Source: Telmatospirillum sp. J64-1 (GTDB lineage Bacteria; Pseudomonadota; Alphaproteobacteria; Rhodospirillales; Magnetospirillaceae). From it: DNA of 64,000 nt. A program made the translations under genes and the position numbers. A model generated the notes under the pieces. The model was not told the origin of the DNA and made no database searches. It saw only the letters and a list, made by a program, of their open reading frames with translations. This document shows, one piece after another, positions 25,633 to 33,864 of this stretch. Within the stretch, counting starts at the first letter, position 1. Every line of letters starts with the position of its first letter. Location: the NCBI RefSeq assembly GCF_006980715.1, contig NZ_SBHN01000024.1, positions 1-64,000 on the forward strand, written 5' to 3'.

Positions 25633-26598
25633 TTACTGGCGGGAGACGAGATGGCAGGCAACCCGCCTTGTCCCGTCCACGGGCGTCAGGGACGGCAGGC
25701 TGTCCCGGCAGCGGGCCTCGGCGACCGGGCAGCGCGGATGGAAGGCGCAGCCGGAGGGGCGGTCGGCGGGATTGGGCGGATCGCCCTGCAACGGCTGCCG
25801 ACGGATCTTGCCCCGCCCCGGTTCCGGCGAGGCGGCGACCAGGGCCTGGGTATAGGGGTGGAGCGGCGCCTGGAAGAGGTCTTCGGCCGTCCCTTCCTCG
25901 ACGATGCGGCCGAGATAGATGACGGCGATGCGGTGGCTGATCTGCCGCACCACGCGCAGGTCGTGGCTGATGAACAGCATGCCGATGCCCAGGTTGTCCT
26001 GCAGCTTCTGCAACAGGGTCACCACCTGGGCCTGGATCGAGACGTCCAGGGCCGAGACCGGCTCGTCGCAGACCAGCAGGCGCGGCTCGGTCGCCAAAGC
26101 GCGGGCGATGACGGCGCGCTGGCGCTGGCCGCCCGAGAGTTCATGGGGATAGCGCGCGGCATGGACCGGGCTCAGCCCCACCAGGGACAGCAGGGACAGG
26201 GCGCGTTCGTCCCGTTCTTCCCGTGCGCCGATATCGTGGATGTCGAGCGGTTCCCGCACCTGCACGCCGATGGTCAGGCGGCGGTCGAGGGCGGCGAGCG
26301 GGTCCTGGAAGATCATCTGCATGCGGGTGCGCTGGCGCCGCCAGGCGGGCGAACCGGTGGGCGGCAGGGGTTCGCCCTCGAAACGAACCTCGCCCGCATC
26401 CAGCGGTTCCAGCCCCAGCACCATCCGCCCGGTGGTGGACTTGCCGGAGCCGGATTCGCCGACGAAGCCCAAGGTTTCGCCCGGCGCGACGCTAAGATCG
26501 ACGCCGTCCACCGCATGGATGTCGAGGACGCGGCCGAACAGGCCCTGGCGCATCCGATAGGTCCGGCCGAGATTGCGGGCGTCCAGCAGGGCGCTCAC
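25633..26598 (-). CDS. Dipeptide/oligopeptide-type ABC ATPase (DppF/OppF family)
   Basis: 321 residues from GTG 26598, whose GTGA overlaps the stop of the preceding ATPase. Upstream in-frame sequence is a non-coding-like Arg/Pro-rich extension and is rejected. Walker A is GESGSGKST, the signature LSGGQRQRAVIARAL and Walker B LLVCDEPVSALD, with the switch His in LFISHDLRV. The C-terminal oligopeptide-transporter domain has the Cys-containing CAFHPRCPVAEARC. Cytoplasmic face of the membrane. Confidence 0.92.
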   Translation of the reverse strand: MSALLDARNLGRTYRMRQGLFGRVLDIHAVDGVDLSVAPGETLGFVGESGSGKSTTGRMVLGLEPLDAGEVRFEGEPLPPTGSPAWRRQRTRMQMIFQDPLAALDRRLTIGVQVREPLDIHDIGAREERDERALSLLSLVGLSPVHAARYPHELSGGQRQRAVIARALATEPRLLVCDEPVSALDVSIQAQVVTLLQKLQDNLGIGMLFISHDLRVVRQISHRIAVIYLGRIVEEGTAEDLFQAPLHPYTQALVAASPEPGRGKIRRQPLQGDPPNPADRPSGCAFHPRCPVAEARCRDSLPSLTPVDGTRRVACHLVSRQ

Positions 26599-27593
26599 GC
26601 GGCGTCTCCGGTCATGCGGCCGCTCGTGCCGCTTGCCGCGGGCGAGGCGGTATCGTTCAGGCAGTTGACGCGGCGGCCCCGCCCGGCCTCGCGCAGCCGG
26701 GGCTGGGTGCTGCGGCAGGCATTGATCCGGCGGGGGCAGCGCGGCCCGAAGGCGCAGCCGGGCGGCAGGGCGCGCATGTCGGGCACCGTGCCCGGAATGG
26801 GATCGAGCGGCTGGCGCGGCCCGGTCAGGCGCGGCAGGGCGCGCAGCAATCCCTCGGCATAGGGGTGGAGGGGACGGGCGAAGAGGTCGTCGGAAGGGGC
26901 TTCCTCGACGATCTGCCCGGCATACATCACCGCCACGCGGTCGCAATGCTCCGCCACCAGCCCGAGATCGTGGCTGATGAGCACCAGGGCCATGTTGCGC
27001 TCGCGCCGCAGTTGGCCCAGCAGGTCGAGGATCTGCACCTGGATGGTGGCGTCCAGGGCGGTGGTCGGCTCGTCGGCGATCAGCAGGTCCGGATTGCCCG
27101 CCAGGGCCATGGCGATCATCACCCGCTGGTTCTGCCCGCCCGACAATTCATGCGGATAGGCGTTCAGGCGGCGGGCGGCGTCGGGAATGCCGACGATATC
27201 GAGTAGCCGCTTCGCTTCCGCGCGGGCGGCCTCGCCGGTCAATCCCTGATGCAGGCGCAGCGCCTCGGCCAATTGGCGGCCGATGCGCAGCACCGGGTTG
27301 AGGGCGCTGGCAGGATCCTGGAAGATCATGCCGATGCGCCCGCCCCGGATATCGTCAAGAAGGGCGGGCGGCGCCCCGATCAGTTCCGTGCCGCCGATGC
27401 GGGCGCTGCCTTCGACCCGTGCCTTGCGCGGCAGCAGGCCGAGGGCGGCGAGCCAGGTGATCGACTTGCCGCATCCGGATTCGCCGACCATGCCCAGCGC
27501 CTCGCCGGGCGCGATGTCGAGGGAAAGGCCACGCAAGGTGGCCACCCCATCGAACGCGACCCGCAGGTCACGCAGGGAAAGCAGCGCCGCCAT
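26595..27593 (-). CDS. Dipeptide/oligopeptide-type ABC ATPase (DppD/OppD family)
   Basis: 332 residues from the ATG at 27593, five bases after the binding-protein stop. Walker A is GESGCGKSI, the signature [15 protein letters not shown] and Walker [17 protein letters not shown]. The switch His is in [16 protein letters not shown]. The C-terminal oligopeptide domain has [16 protein letters not shown]. It works as a heterodimer with the DppF-type ATPase. Confidence 0.92.
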   Translation of the reverse strand: MAALLSLRDLRVAFDGVATLRGLSLDIAPGEALGMVGESGCGKSITWLAALGLLPRKARVEGSARIGGTELIGAPPALLDDIRGGRIGMIFQDPASALNPVLRIGRQLAEALRLHQGLTGEAARAEAKRLLDIVGIPDAARRLNAYPHELSGGQNQRVMIAMALAGNPDLLIADEPTTALDATIQVQILDLLGQLRRERNMALVLISHDLGLVAEHCDRVAVMYAGQIVEEAPSDDLFARPLHPYAEGLLRALPRLTGPRQPLDPIPGTVPDMRALPPGCAFGPRCPRRINACRSTQPRLREAGRGRRVNCLNDTASPAASGTSGRMTGDAA

Positions 27594-27598
27594 CGCCG

Positions 27599-29236
27599 TC
27601 AGCCCCAGTTGCCGGCGCGGAAGTCCACGGCGAAGGCCGGGGCCGCCTTCCACTTCAGCGCCTTGGGCTTGGCGGTGAAGGTGGCGTTCTGGTGCAGCAC
27701 CGTATAGGCCGGATCCTCGCGTTCGCAGATTTCCATCATGCGGCGGAAGGCCTTCTTGCGTTCGGCGTGGTCGGTGGAGGTTTCGAGCACGGCGGCCAGC
27801 AGGTTGGCTTCCTTGTTCTCCCACTCACCGACCTGCTGCTGCTGGCCGTTGGGGCCGTGCTGGTTGACGATCGAGGAGACCGGATCGCTGAAGGGGGCGG
27901 AATTGGACCAGTCGCGGACCGCGCGGGTGGGCGAACGTTCCAGGATCTGCGACCAGTTCTCCTTCATCTCGATCTGGACGTTGAGGCCGACCTGGCGCCA
28001 CATCTCGACCAGCACCTGCGCCGTCGGGACCTGGGCGGTGTAGTAGTTGTTGAGCAGGCGATAGGGGATCGGCTCGCCCTTGTATCCGGCCTGCTTGACC
28101 ATGTCGGCGGCAAGCTTGGGATCGAAGGCCGGAACGTCCCAGTCCGAGACGAACATGTCGCCGTAGTAATCCCATTGCAGCCCCTTCGGCACCACGGTCC
28201 GGCCCGCCCACAGGGCGTCGACGATGGCCTGGCGGTCGATGGCATGGGTCATGGCGCGGCGGATCAGCGGGTTTTCGAGCTGCGGGTGATGCTTGTCGAA
28301 AACGATCAGGCGGTGGTTGAGGATGGTGCCGCCCTGGACCTCGAAGGCGGGATTGGCTTCGATCTCGGCGATCTGGTCCGGCGGGATGTCGCAGGCGAAC
28401 TGGTATTCGCCCGACAGCAGGCCGGCGATACGGCTGGGGACTTCGCTGACCGCGACGAAGCGGATCCGCTTGAGCGGCGGGCGGCCGCCCCAGTATTCGT
28501 CATGGGCTTCCAGCGTCAGCGAGGTGTCGGGCACCATCTCCACCACCTTGTAGGGGCCGGTGGTGATCGGCTTGCGCGCCCAGTCGAGATAGCTGTTGGC
28601 CTCTTCCCAGCCCCGGCGGCTCATGATTTCCGAACCGTAGCGGGCGATGCGGCCTTCCAGGGTGACGTCGGGCGAGGCGTTGACGAAGCGGACGGTGTAT
28701 TTGTCCACCGCCTCGACGCGCACCAGGTCGGGCCAGTTGCGGCGGGCGACGGCGGGCACCTCGGGGGGCAGTTCCATGCCCGCGCGGGGCTGCGGGATGC
28801 CGTCGCCGGAGACGGAGACGGTGGTGCGGTTGGCCGGTTCGGTGGTGCCGAAGGCGCGTTCGCGGCTGAAGCTGAAGACCACATCCTCGGCGGTCAGTTC
28901 ATCACCGTTGTGGAACTTGACGCCCTGGCGCAGGGTCAGTTCGACTGTCTTGTCGTCGATGCGCCGCCATTCGGTGGCGAGCAGCGGAACGGGCTCCAGC
29001 TTGTTGCCCCAGTTGCGGCCGATCAGACCTTCCCACAGCGAGGAGAAGAACACCCGCTCGCCCACATTGGACTGCTCGCGCAGGACGTCCAGCGTGTTGG
29101 TGTTGGTGATCTTCTGGACGGCGATGGTGATCGAGGGGCGGGGATCGGCGGAAGCGAGGGCGAAGCGCGGCAGCAGCAGGGTGCCGCCGGCGGCACCGGC
29201 GACGCCCAGGAAGGAACGGCGGGACAAGTCGAGCAT
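27599..29236 (-). CDS. Peptide/nickel-type ABC substrate-binding protein (SBP family 5), Tat signal
   Basis: 545 residues from the ATG at 29236, with GGAG upstream. The N-terminus LSRRSFLGVAGAAGG is a twin-arginine signal and cleavage is expected near ALASA. The family-5 pattern includes WKTVELTLRQGVKFHNGDELTAEDVVFSF-type blocks, here KTVELTLRQGVKFHNGDELT, and later NPLIRRAMTHAIDRQAIVD. The protein binds an oligopeptide-like or other extended solute in the periplasm. The neighbouring PMH gene suggests a phosphonate- or sulfate-ester substrate, but family-5 proteins are too broad for a specific call. Confidence 0.92.
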   Translation of the reverse strand: MLDLSRRSFLGVAGAAGGTLLLPRFALASADPRPSITIAVQKITNTNTLDVLREQSNVGERVFFSSLWEGLIGRNWGNKLEPVPLLATEWRRIDDKTVELTLRQGVKFHNGDELTAEDVVFSFSRERAFGTTEPANRTTVSVSGDGIPQPRAGMELPPEVPAVARRNWPDLVRVEAVDKYTVRFVNASPDVTLEGRIARYGSEIMSRRGWEEANSYLDWARKPITTGPYKVVEMVPDTSLTLEAHDEYWGGRPPLKRIRFVAVSEVPSRIAGLLSGEYQFACDIPPDQIAEIEANPAFEVQGGTILNHRLIVFDKHHPQLENPLIRRAMTHAIDRQAIVDALWAGRTVVPKGLQWDYYGDMFVSDWDVPAFDPKLAADMVKQAGYKGEPIPYRLLNNYYTAQVPTAQVLVEMWRQVGLNVQIEMKENWSQILERSPTRAVRDWSNSAPFSDPVSSIVNQHGPNGQQQQVGEWENKEANLLAAVLETSTDHAERKKAFRRMMEICEREDPAYTVLHQNATFTAKPKALKWKAAPAFAVDFRAGNWG

Positions 29237-29286
29237 GGTTGATCTCCGCATACGGGAAGACGGAAGACGAAAAACGGTGGAGCAAA

Positions 29287-30858
29287 TCAGCGGGTGCGGG
29301 CGAGCAGGGCCTCGCTGGCGGTGACCCGCTTTTCCAGGCCGCGCGGCGTGGCGCGGTAATGGGTCAGCGTCCGTTCGGCATGGCGCAGGCGCCAGGACAG
29401 CGCCTTCTGGGCGTAGTCCTTGACGAGACCGGCATAGGCCGGGTCCTCGGCCAGGTTGGTGAACTGGTGGGGATCGTCGCGCAGGTCGAAGAACAGCGGC
29501 GGCAGCGCGGCGAAATGGACGTATTTGTAGCGTTCGTCCTGCACGACGCAGAGGCTGGCCTCGTCCATGCTCACGCCCGTGCCGGTCTCGGCGGCGGAAT
29601 AATGGATGTCGCGGAAGTCGTATTCGTAATGCAGCTCGGTGCGCCAGTCGGCGGGGCGTTGGCCGTGCAGCAGCGGCAGCAGCGAGCGGCCGTCGCAGGC
29701 GCGCGGGACCTCGCCGCCCAGCCAGTCCAGGATCGTCGGCATGATATCGACGCTTTCGGTGAAGGCGCTTTCCACCGCACCGGCGCGGGCGTCGTTGCCC
29801 GGCATCTTGATCACCAGCGGGATGCGGAAGCTCTCGTCGAAATAGCCGATCTTGCCCAGCAGGTAGTGGTCGCCCAGCTGTTCGGCATGGTCGCTGGTGA
29901 AGATGATCAGGGTATCGTCCCACTGGCCGGTCTCGTCGAGATGGGCGAAGACCTTGCCCAGGCCGTCATCGACTTCGCGCATCAGGCCGCAATAGGTGGC
30001 GCGCATCTGGCGGATGGCGGCTTCGTCCATGGCGGCGCCGGAGCCTTCGGCACCTTGGAAGAAGGAGCCCTGGCGGATGTTGTCGATGTAGAAGCGCAGC
30101 AGCGGATGCTGGGCGGCCTCGGAATCCGGCGTCTCGGCGCGGATCGGGGCGGGCATGTCCTCGGGGCGATAGAGGGCGTGATAGGGCGCCGAGGCGACGA
30201 AGGGCGGATGCGGCCGCCAATAGCCGAGATGCAGGAAGAAGGGGTTGCCCCGCTTGCCGTGCAGATAGCGCAGGGCGCAATCGGTGAAATAGCTGGTGTC
30301 GGACAATTCGCGCGGGATGCGGGCGGGGCGGTCGGTGGCGCCGGGAATGGAGTCCTCGCCCTCGGGCAGCCAGATATCGGTGCGTTCCGGCGGCAGGGGG
30401 TAGCCCTGGCCTGCGACCCAGCCGAAATAGCCTTCCATGTCCGGCTCGAAGGAGCCGACCGAGCGGAAGCCTTCCATGATGTCGCCGAGTTGCAGGAAGC
30501 GCGGATCGTTGACGCTGGTGGCGCGCGGATCGGGTGTGGTGGTGGTGTAGCCGATCAGGGCCGGGTCATAGCCGACTTCGCGCAGCGCCATGCCGAGGGT
30601 GAAATGGCGGCTGTCCAACGGCACGGTGTTCTGCACCGCCCGGTGGTTCATCATGTACAGCCCGGTCAGCAGGCTGGCCCGCGCCGGGCCGCAGGGCACC
30701 GCCGTGGTGACATGGTTGCGGAAGGTCACGCCCTCGCGGCACAGGCGGTCGAGATTGGGCGTCTCGAGGAAGGGCTCGCGCCCTTGCCGGCGCATCAGAT
30801 GGGGGATGAAATCCGCCCGCCATTGGTCCACGACGATGAGAAGGACATTCTTGCGCAT
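29287..30858 (-). CDS. Phosphonate monoester hydrolase / sulfatase-family enzyme
   Basis: 523 residues. The metal ligand is Asp11 (VVDQWRADF) and the formylglycine-precursor Cys is Cys56 in CGPAR (the CxPxR motif). TFRNHVTTAVPCGPARASLL, MNHRAVQNTVPLD and IGYTTTTPDPR closely resemble the characterised alphaproteobacterial/Burkholderia phosphonate monoester hydrolases as I know them. Further metal-site sequence is FTSDHAEQLGDHYLLGK. These enzymes hydrolyse phosphonate monoesters, phosphodiesters and sulfate esters with wide promiscuity. No signal peptide is seen, so it is cytoplasmic. It is 50 bp upstream of the peptide-type ABC operon on the same strand, suggesting uptake followed by hydrolysis. 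A formylglycine-generating enzyme is not in the window. Confidence 0.9.
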   Translation of the reverse strand: MRKNVLLIVVDQWRADFIPHLMRRQGREPFLETPNLDRLCREGVTFRNHVTTAVPCGPARASLLTGLYMMNHRAVQNTVPLDSRHFTLGMALREVGYDPALIGYTTTTPDPRATSVNDPRFLQLGDIMEGFRSVGSFEPDMEGYFGWVAGQGYPLPPERTDIWLPEGEDSIPGATDRPARIPRELSDTSYFTDCALRYLHGKRGNPFFLHLGYWRPHPPFVASAPYHALYRPEDMPAPIRAETPDSEAAQHPLLRFYIDNIRQGSFFQGAEGSGAAMDEAAIRQMRATYCGLMREVDDGLGKVFAHLDETGQWDDTLIIFTSDHAEQLGDHYLLGKIGYFDESFRIPLVIKMPGNDARAGAVESAFTESVDIMPTILDWLGGEVPRACDGRSLLPLLHGQRPADWRTELHYEYDFRDIHYSAAETGTGVSMDEASLCVVQDERYKYVHFAALPPLFFDLRDDPHQFTNLAEDPAYAGLVKDYAQKALSWRLRHAERTLTHYRATPRGLEKRVTASEALLARTR

Positions 30859-31042
30859 GCTGTCTCGGTCCTGAGCAGGAGAGGCGATGGTGTGGAGATT
30901 TTCTCCATATTGACCCGTGCCTGTGGCCGGGGTGGCGCCGCGTCGCTGCTATAGGTGCCAAGAAAAAGGCAAGGCGTAAAAAGAAGGAATCGTGAAATCT
31001 GGGCGGGCTATGCGGAAAGTAAGGGTGAAAAACTCCGAATTC

Positions 31043-31801
31043 TTATGACCGTGCGATGGCCGAGGCCAGGGTCTCCACCACCAGCAGCTTGGCGAAGGCC
31101 GCGCCGAGCTGTCCGTTCACCGGCGGCGGATCGACCGGCACGGTGATCAAGGCGAGGTCGCAGCGGCGGGCCAGCGGGCTGGCGGCGCGGCTGGTCACGG
31201 CGGCGGTATAGACGCCTGCGGATTTGGCGGCCTGCTGGAATTGCAGGGTGGCCGGGGTCACACCGGTCTCCGACACCGCGATGGCGGTGCAGCCCGAATC
31301 CAGCCCGACCATGATCTCGTGGGCCAGCAAGGGGTCCTGATAAGCCTGGGCGACCAGTCCCAGGCGCTGCAGGCGGTAGGACAGCATACTGGCGACCATG
31401 CCGGAGATGCCGCCGCCGAAGATGTCGATGCGGCGGCTGGTCTTCAGGCGCTGCGCCAGGGCCTCGACGGTGGCGGGGTCGAGGCCCTGTGCCGTCGCCG
31501 TCATGGAGGCGGTAAGCTGCGCCGCCAAAGCGCTGCCCTGCTGGCGGGGGGCGAGCGCATCGGCCTGGCGGTGGGCCAGGTCGGCGGCCAGGTTCAGCTT
31601 GAAATCGGCGAAGCCCCGATAGCCGAGCAGGCGGCAGAAGCGGATGACGCTGGCTTGGCCGCTTTGGGAAAAGGCGGCGACTTCGTCCAGCGACGAACGC
31701 AGCACCTTGTCGGGATTGTCCAGCACGTATTTCCCGATGCGCGACAGGGCCTCGGGCATGTCCTCGATGGCGGCCCGGATGCGGATAAGCGCGGTGGTCA
31801 T
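31043..31801 (-). CDS. MurR/RpiR-family transcriptional regulator
   Basis: 252 residues. The helix-turn-helix domain (about 1-77) carries IGKYVLDNPDKVLRSSLDEV and FSQSGQASVIRFCRLLGYRGF. The SIS domain (about 105-240) includes IDIFGGGISGMVASMLSYRL and CTAIAVSETGVTPATLQ. RpiR regulators usually sense a phosphorylated sugar or amino sugar through the SIS domain. It lies 184 bp upstream of the PMH gene on the same strand and is the likely regulator of the PMH-ABC operon. An inverted repeat ACAAAA...TTTTGT (31893-31913) upstream is a candidate autoregulatory site. Confidence 0.9.
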   Translation of the reverse strand: MTTALIRIRAAIEDMPEALSRIGKYVLDNPDKVLRSSLDEVAAFSQSGQASVIRFCRLLGYRGFADFKLNLAADLAHRQADALAPRQQGSALAAQLTASMTATAQGLDPATVEALAQRLKTSRRIDIFGGGISGMVASMLSYRLQRLGLVAQAYQDPLLAHEIMVGLDSGCTAIAVSETGVTPATLQFQQAAKSAGVYTAAVTSRAASPLARRCDLALITVPVDPPPVNGQLGAAFAKLLVVETLASAIARS

Positions 31802-31892
31802 AAAATTCTCTCTAGCACGGCGTCGGCGGTCGGAGGCGGTGCGGGCGCCACCGGTTTCCTCGGCCAGAATGGCCGATAAGGAACATTACGCA

Positions 31893-31913
31893 ACAAAATT
31901 AGATCTTTTTTGT
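31893..31913. promoter_or_regulatory. Inverted repeat ACAAAA-N9-TTTTGT upstream of rpiR
   Basis: A 6-bp inverted repeat in an AT-rich pocket about 90 bp upstream of the RpiR start codon. It is a candidate autoregulatory operator. The evidence is positional only. Confidence 0.3.
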
Positions 31914-32124
31914 GTTACCACCGATAGCTTGCGGCGCGGGGATATTCGCCTGCGCCTAACCCCGGGTGGAGGAATGGCGGCGGATTCTCAAGGCGGGGAA
32001 GAGGATCGCAACTTCAGGATTATGGCCTAGCGCCTTCCTGCAAGGGACGCGCGGGGAGTCCCGGCTGGGTAATTTTATTTCAACGGCTTGCGGCTGGCGG
32101 CAGCATTCGGTGGGAATGGTTCCA

Positions 32125-32153
32125 TTGCCTTGGATTTTTCTATCTGGTATATT
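32125..32153 (+). promoter_or_regulatory. Sigma-70-type promoter of the uronate TRAP operon
   Basis: TTGCCT (32125-32130), a 17-nt spacer, then TATATT (32148-32153), about 100 bp upstream of the dctP start codon. The -10 hexamer is part of the regulon palindrome. Confidence 0.65.
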
Positions 32154-32159
32154 AGTATA
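32148..32159. promoter_or_regulatory. Hexuronate regulon operator, site 1 (TATATTAGTATA)
   Basis: One of four near-identical 12-bp palindromic sites in the window. It covers the -10 box of the TRAP operon. The proposed regulator is the FCD GntR protein at 42976-43728. Confidence 0.7.
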
Positions 32160-32255
32160 TGTGACGCTGGCCTGCCGTTCCGGCCATTGCAGTGCGCAAG
32201 ACGCTCTTAGCAGTCCCTCCTGCCGGGAGCAACAGAACCAACGAAGAGGAAAACC

Positions 32256-33236
32256 ATGAAAGCAGTGATGAAGCTGGTCGCAACCGCAGCCGTGGGGATC
32301 ATGGCCACTGTCGGTGCTGCGCAGGCCCAGCAGGTAACCTTCCGTTCCTCCGACACCCATCCCGCCGACTATCCGACCGTCCAGGCCGTCGAATTTATGT
32401 CCGAAATCCTGAAGAAGGAAACGGACGGCCGCCTGAGCATCCAGGTCTTCCATTCCGGCCAGTTGGGTGAGGAGCGGGATACCGTCCAGCAGACGCAGTT
32501 CGGTGTGATCGACATGCTGCGCGTCAATCTGGCGCTGCTGAACAACATCGCCCCGATCACCCGCGTGCCCGGCCTGCCCTTCCTGTTCCGCTCGGAAGAG
32601 CACATGTACAAGGTGATGGACGGCGAGATCGGGCAGGAAATCATGAAGGCGCTGGAGCCGCATGGTCTGGTCGGCCTGGCCTATTACGATTCCGGCACGC
32701 GCAACTTCTACAATTCCCGCCGTCCCGTGCGCACGCTGGAAGACATGAAGGGCCTGAAGATCCGCGTCCAGCAGTCGGACCTGTTCATCGACACCATGCG
32801 GGCCCTGGGCGCTAACCCGACGCCGATGCCCTTCGGCGAAGTCTATAGCGGCCTGCAGACCGGCGTGATCGACGGCGCCGAGAACAACTGGCCCAGCTAT
32901 CACAGCACCCGCCATTTCGAGGTCTCCAAGTATTACTCGCTGTCCGGCCACACCATGGCGCCGGAAATCCTGGTGATGTCCAAGCGCAGCTGGGACAAGC
33001 TGTCGGCCGAGGACCAGGAACTGGTCCGCAAGGCTGCCCAGGAATCGGTCGCCAAGATGCGCGAGCTGTGGAAGGAGCGTGAAGCCCAGTCCCGTGAAGC
33101 GGTCATCGCCGCCGGTGCGGAAATCCATGAAGTGGACATGGATGCCTTCATGAAGGCGGTCGAGCCGGTCTATGCCAAGCATGTCACCGACCCGCAGATG
33201 CAGGACATGGTTGAGCGCATCCGCGCTGTGCAATAA
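32256..33236 (+). CDS. TRAP substrate-binding protein, hexuronate-type (DctP family)
   Basis: 326 residues with a Sec signal ending VGAAQAQ at about residue 24. DctP pattern: FHSGQLGEERDTVQQTQFGV, TRNFYNSRRPV, LEDMKGLKIRVQQSDLFIDT (with the ligand Arg), and PFGEVYSGLQTGVIDGAENN. This subtype is common next to uronate catabolic genes and includes proteins shown to bind glucuronate or galacturonate. Periplasmic. The nearby complete uxa pathway and the shared operator make a hexuronate substrate likely (inferred). A strong terminator-like hairpin follows the gene, consistent with higher expression of the binding protein than of the permeases. Confidence 0.92.
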   Translation: MKAVMKLVATAAVGIMATVGAAQAQQVTFRSSDTHPADYPTVQAVEFMSEILKKETDGRLSIQVFHSGQLGEERDTVQQTQFGVIDMLRVNLALLNNIAPITRVPGLPFLFRSEEHMYKVMDGEIGQEIMKALEPHGLVGLAYYDSGTRNFYNSRRPVRTLEDMKGLKIRVQQSDLFIDTMRALGANPTPMPFGEVYSGLQTGVIDGAENNWPSYHSTRHFEVSKYYSLSGHTMAPEILVMSKRSWDKLSAEDQELVRKAAQESVAKMRELWKEREAQSREAVIAAGAEIHEVDMDAFMKAVEPVYAKHVTDPQMQDMVERIRAVQ

Positions 33237-33246
33237 CGCCATGTGT

Positions 33247-33275
33247 GCCGCGCCGGCTTGCCGGCGCGGCTTTTT
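33247..33275 (+). terminator. Intra-operon terminator/attenuator between dctP and dctQ
   Basis: A perfect 10-bp GC stem (33247-33256 and 33261-33270) with a CTTG loop, followed by five T residues. It lies 10 bp after the binding-protein stop and 17 bp before the small permease start. It probably lets part of the transcripts end after dctP. Confidence 0.85.
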
Positions 33276-33291
33276 CATTTAGAGAAGTAGC

Positions 33292-33852
33292 ATGAAATCT
33301 CTGCTCCACTTCCTGACCCGTCTGCTCGATGTGGTCAGCCGGCTGGCCTTGTGGATCGGTGCGACGGGCTTGTTCCTGATGACCGCCGCCGTCGCTTGGC
33401 AGGTCTGGGGGCGTTTCGTCCTCAATGACACCCCTTCATGGACGGAACCCGTTTCCCTGTTCCTGATGCTCTGGTTCATTCTGCTGGTCGCTGCGGTCGG
33501 AGTGCGCGAGCGGTTTCACCTTGGTCTGGACCTGTTCCGCGACATCGTGCCCGAGCCGGTGCGCGTGGCCATGGACCTTTTCAGCTTCGTCATCGTCGGC
33601 GTGTTCGGCGGTACGATGGCCTATTACGGCATGGATCTGGTGCGCGGAACCTGGGCCGCGACCATTCCCGTCCTCAACATTCCCGAAGGCACGTCCTATC
33701 TGGCGCTGGTCTTCTCGGGCGTCCTGATCGTGCTGTTCTCGATCGAGCGGGTCCTGGTCCTGCTGGTCGAACGCCGGGCACAGGCCGGTGCCGAAGCCCT
33801 GGCCCAGGCGCATGCCGATGCCGCCCTCAAGCTTTCCCAGCAGACTAAGTAA
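33292..33852 (+). CDS. TRAP transporter small permease (DctQ family), uronate cluster
   Basis: 186 residues with four predicted membrane helices. It has the DctQ features FVLNDTPSWTEPVSLFLMLWFILLV and GVRERFHLGLDLF, the second being the usual charged segment after helix two. The C-terminal tail is alanine-rich and cytoplasmic. It starts 55 bp after the binding-protein stop, beyond the hairpin, and 12 bp before the large permease. Confidence 0.88.
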   Translation: MKSLLHFLTRLLDVVSRLALWIGATGLFLMTAAVAWQVWGRFVLNDTPSWTEPVSLFLMLWFILLVAAVGVRERFHLGLDLFRDIVPEPVRVAMDLFSFVIVGVFGGTMAYYGMDLVRGTWAATIPVLNIPEGTSYLALVFSGVLIVLFSIERVLVLLVERRAQAGAEALAQAHADAALKLSQQTK

Positions 33853-33864
33853 GGACTTCGCATC

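Larger units (their letters stand above)
31802..32255. other. Divergent regulatory region between rpiR and the uronate TRAP operon
   Basis: No gene in 454 bp. It holds an AT-rich inverted repeat near the rpiR side (31893-31913) and a clear promoter/operator pair for the TRAP operon (32125-32159). Confidence 0.7.
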
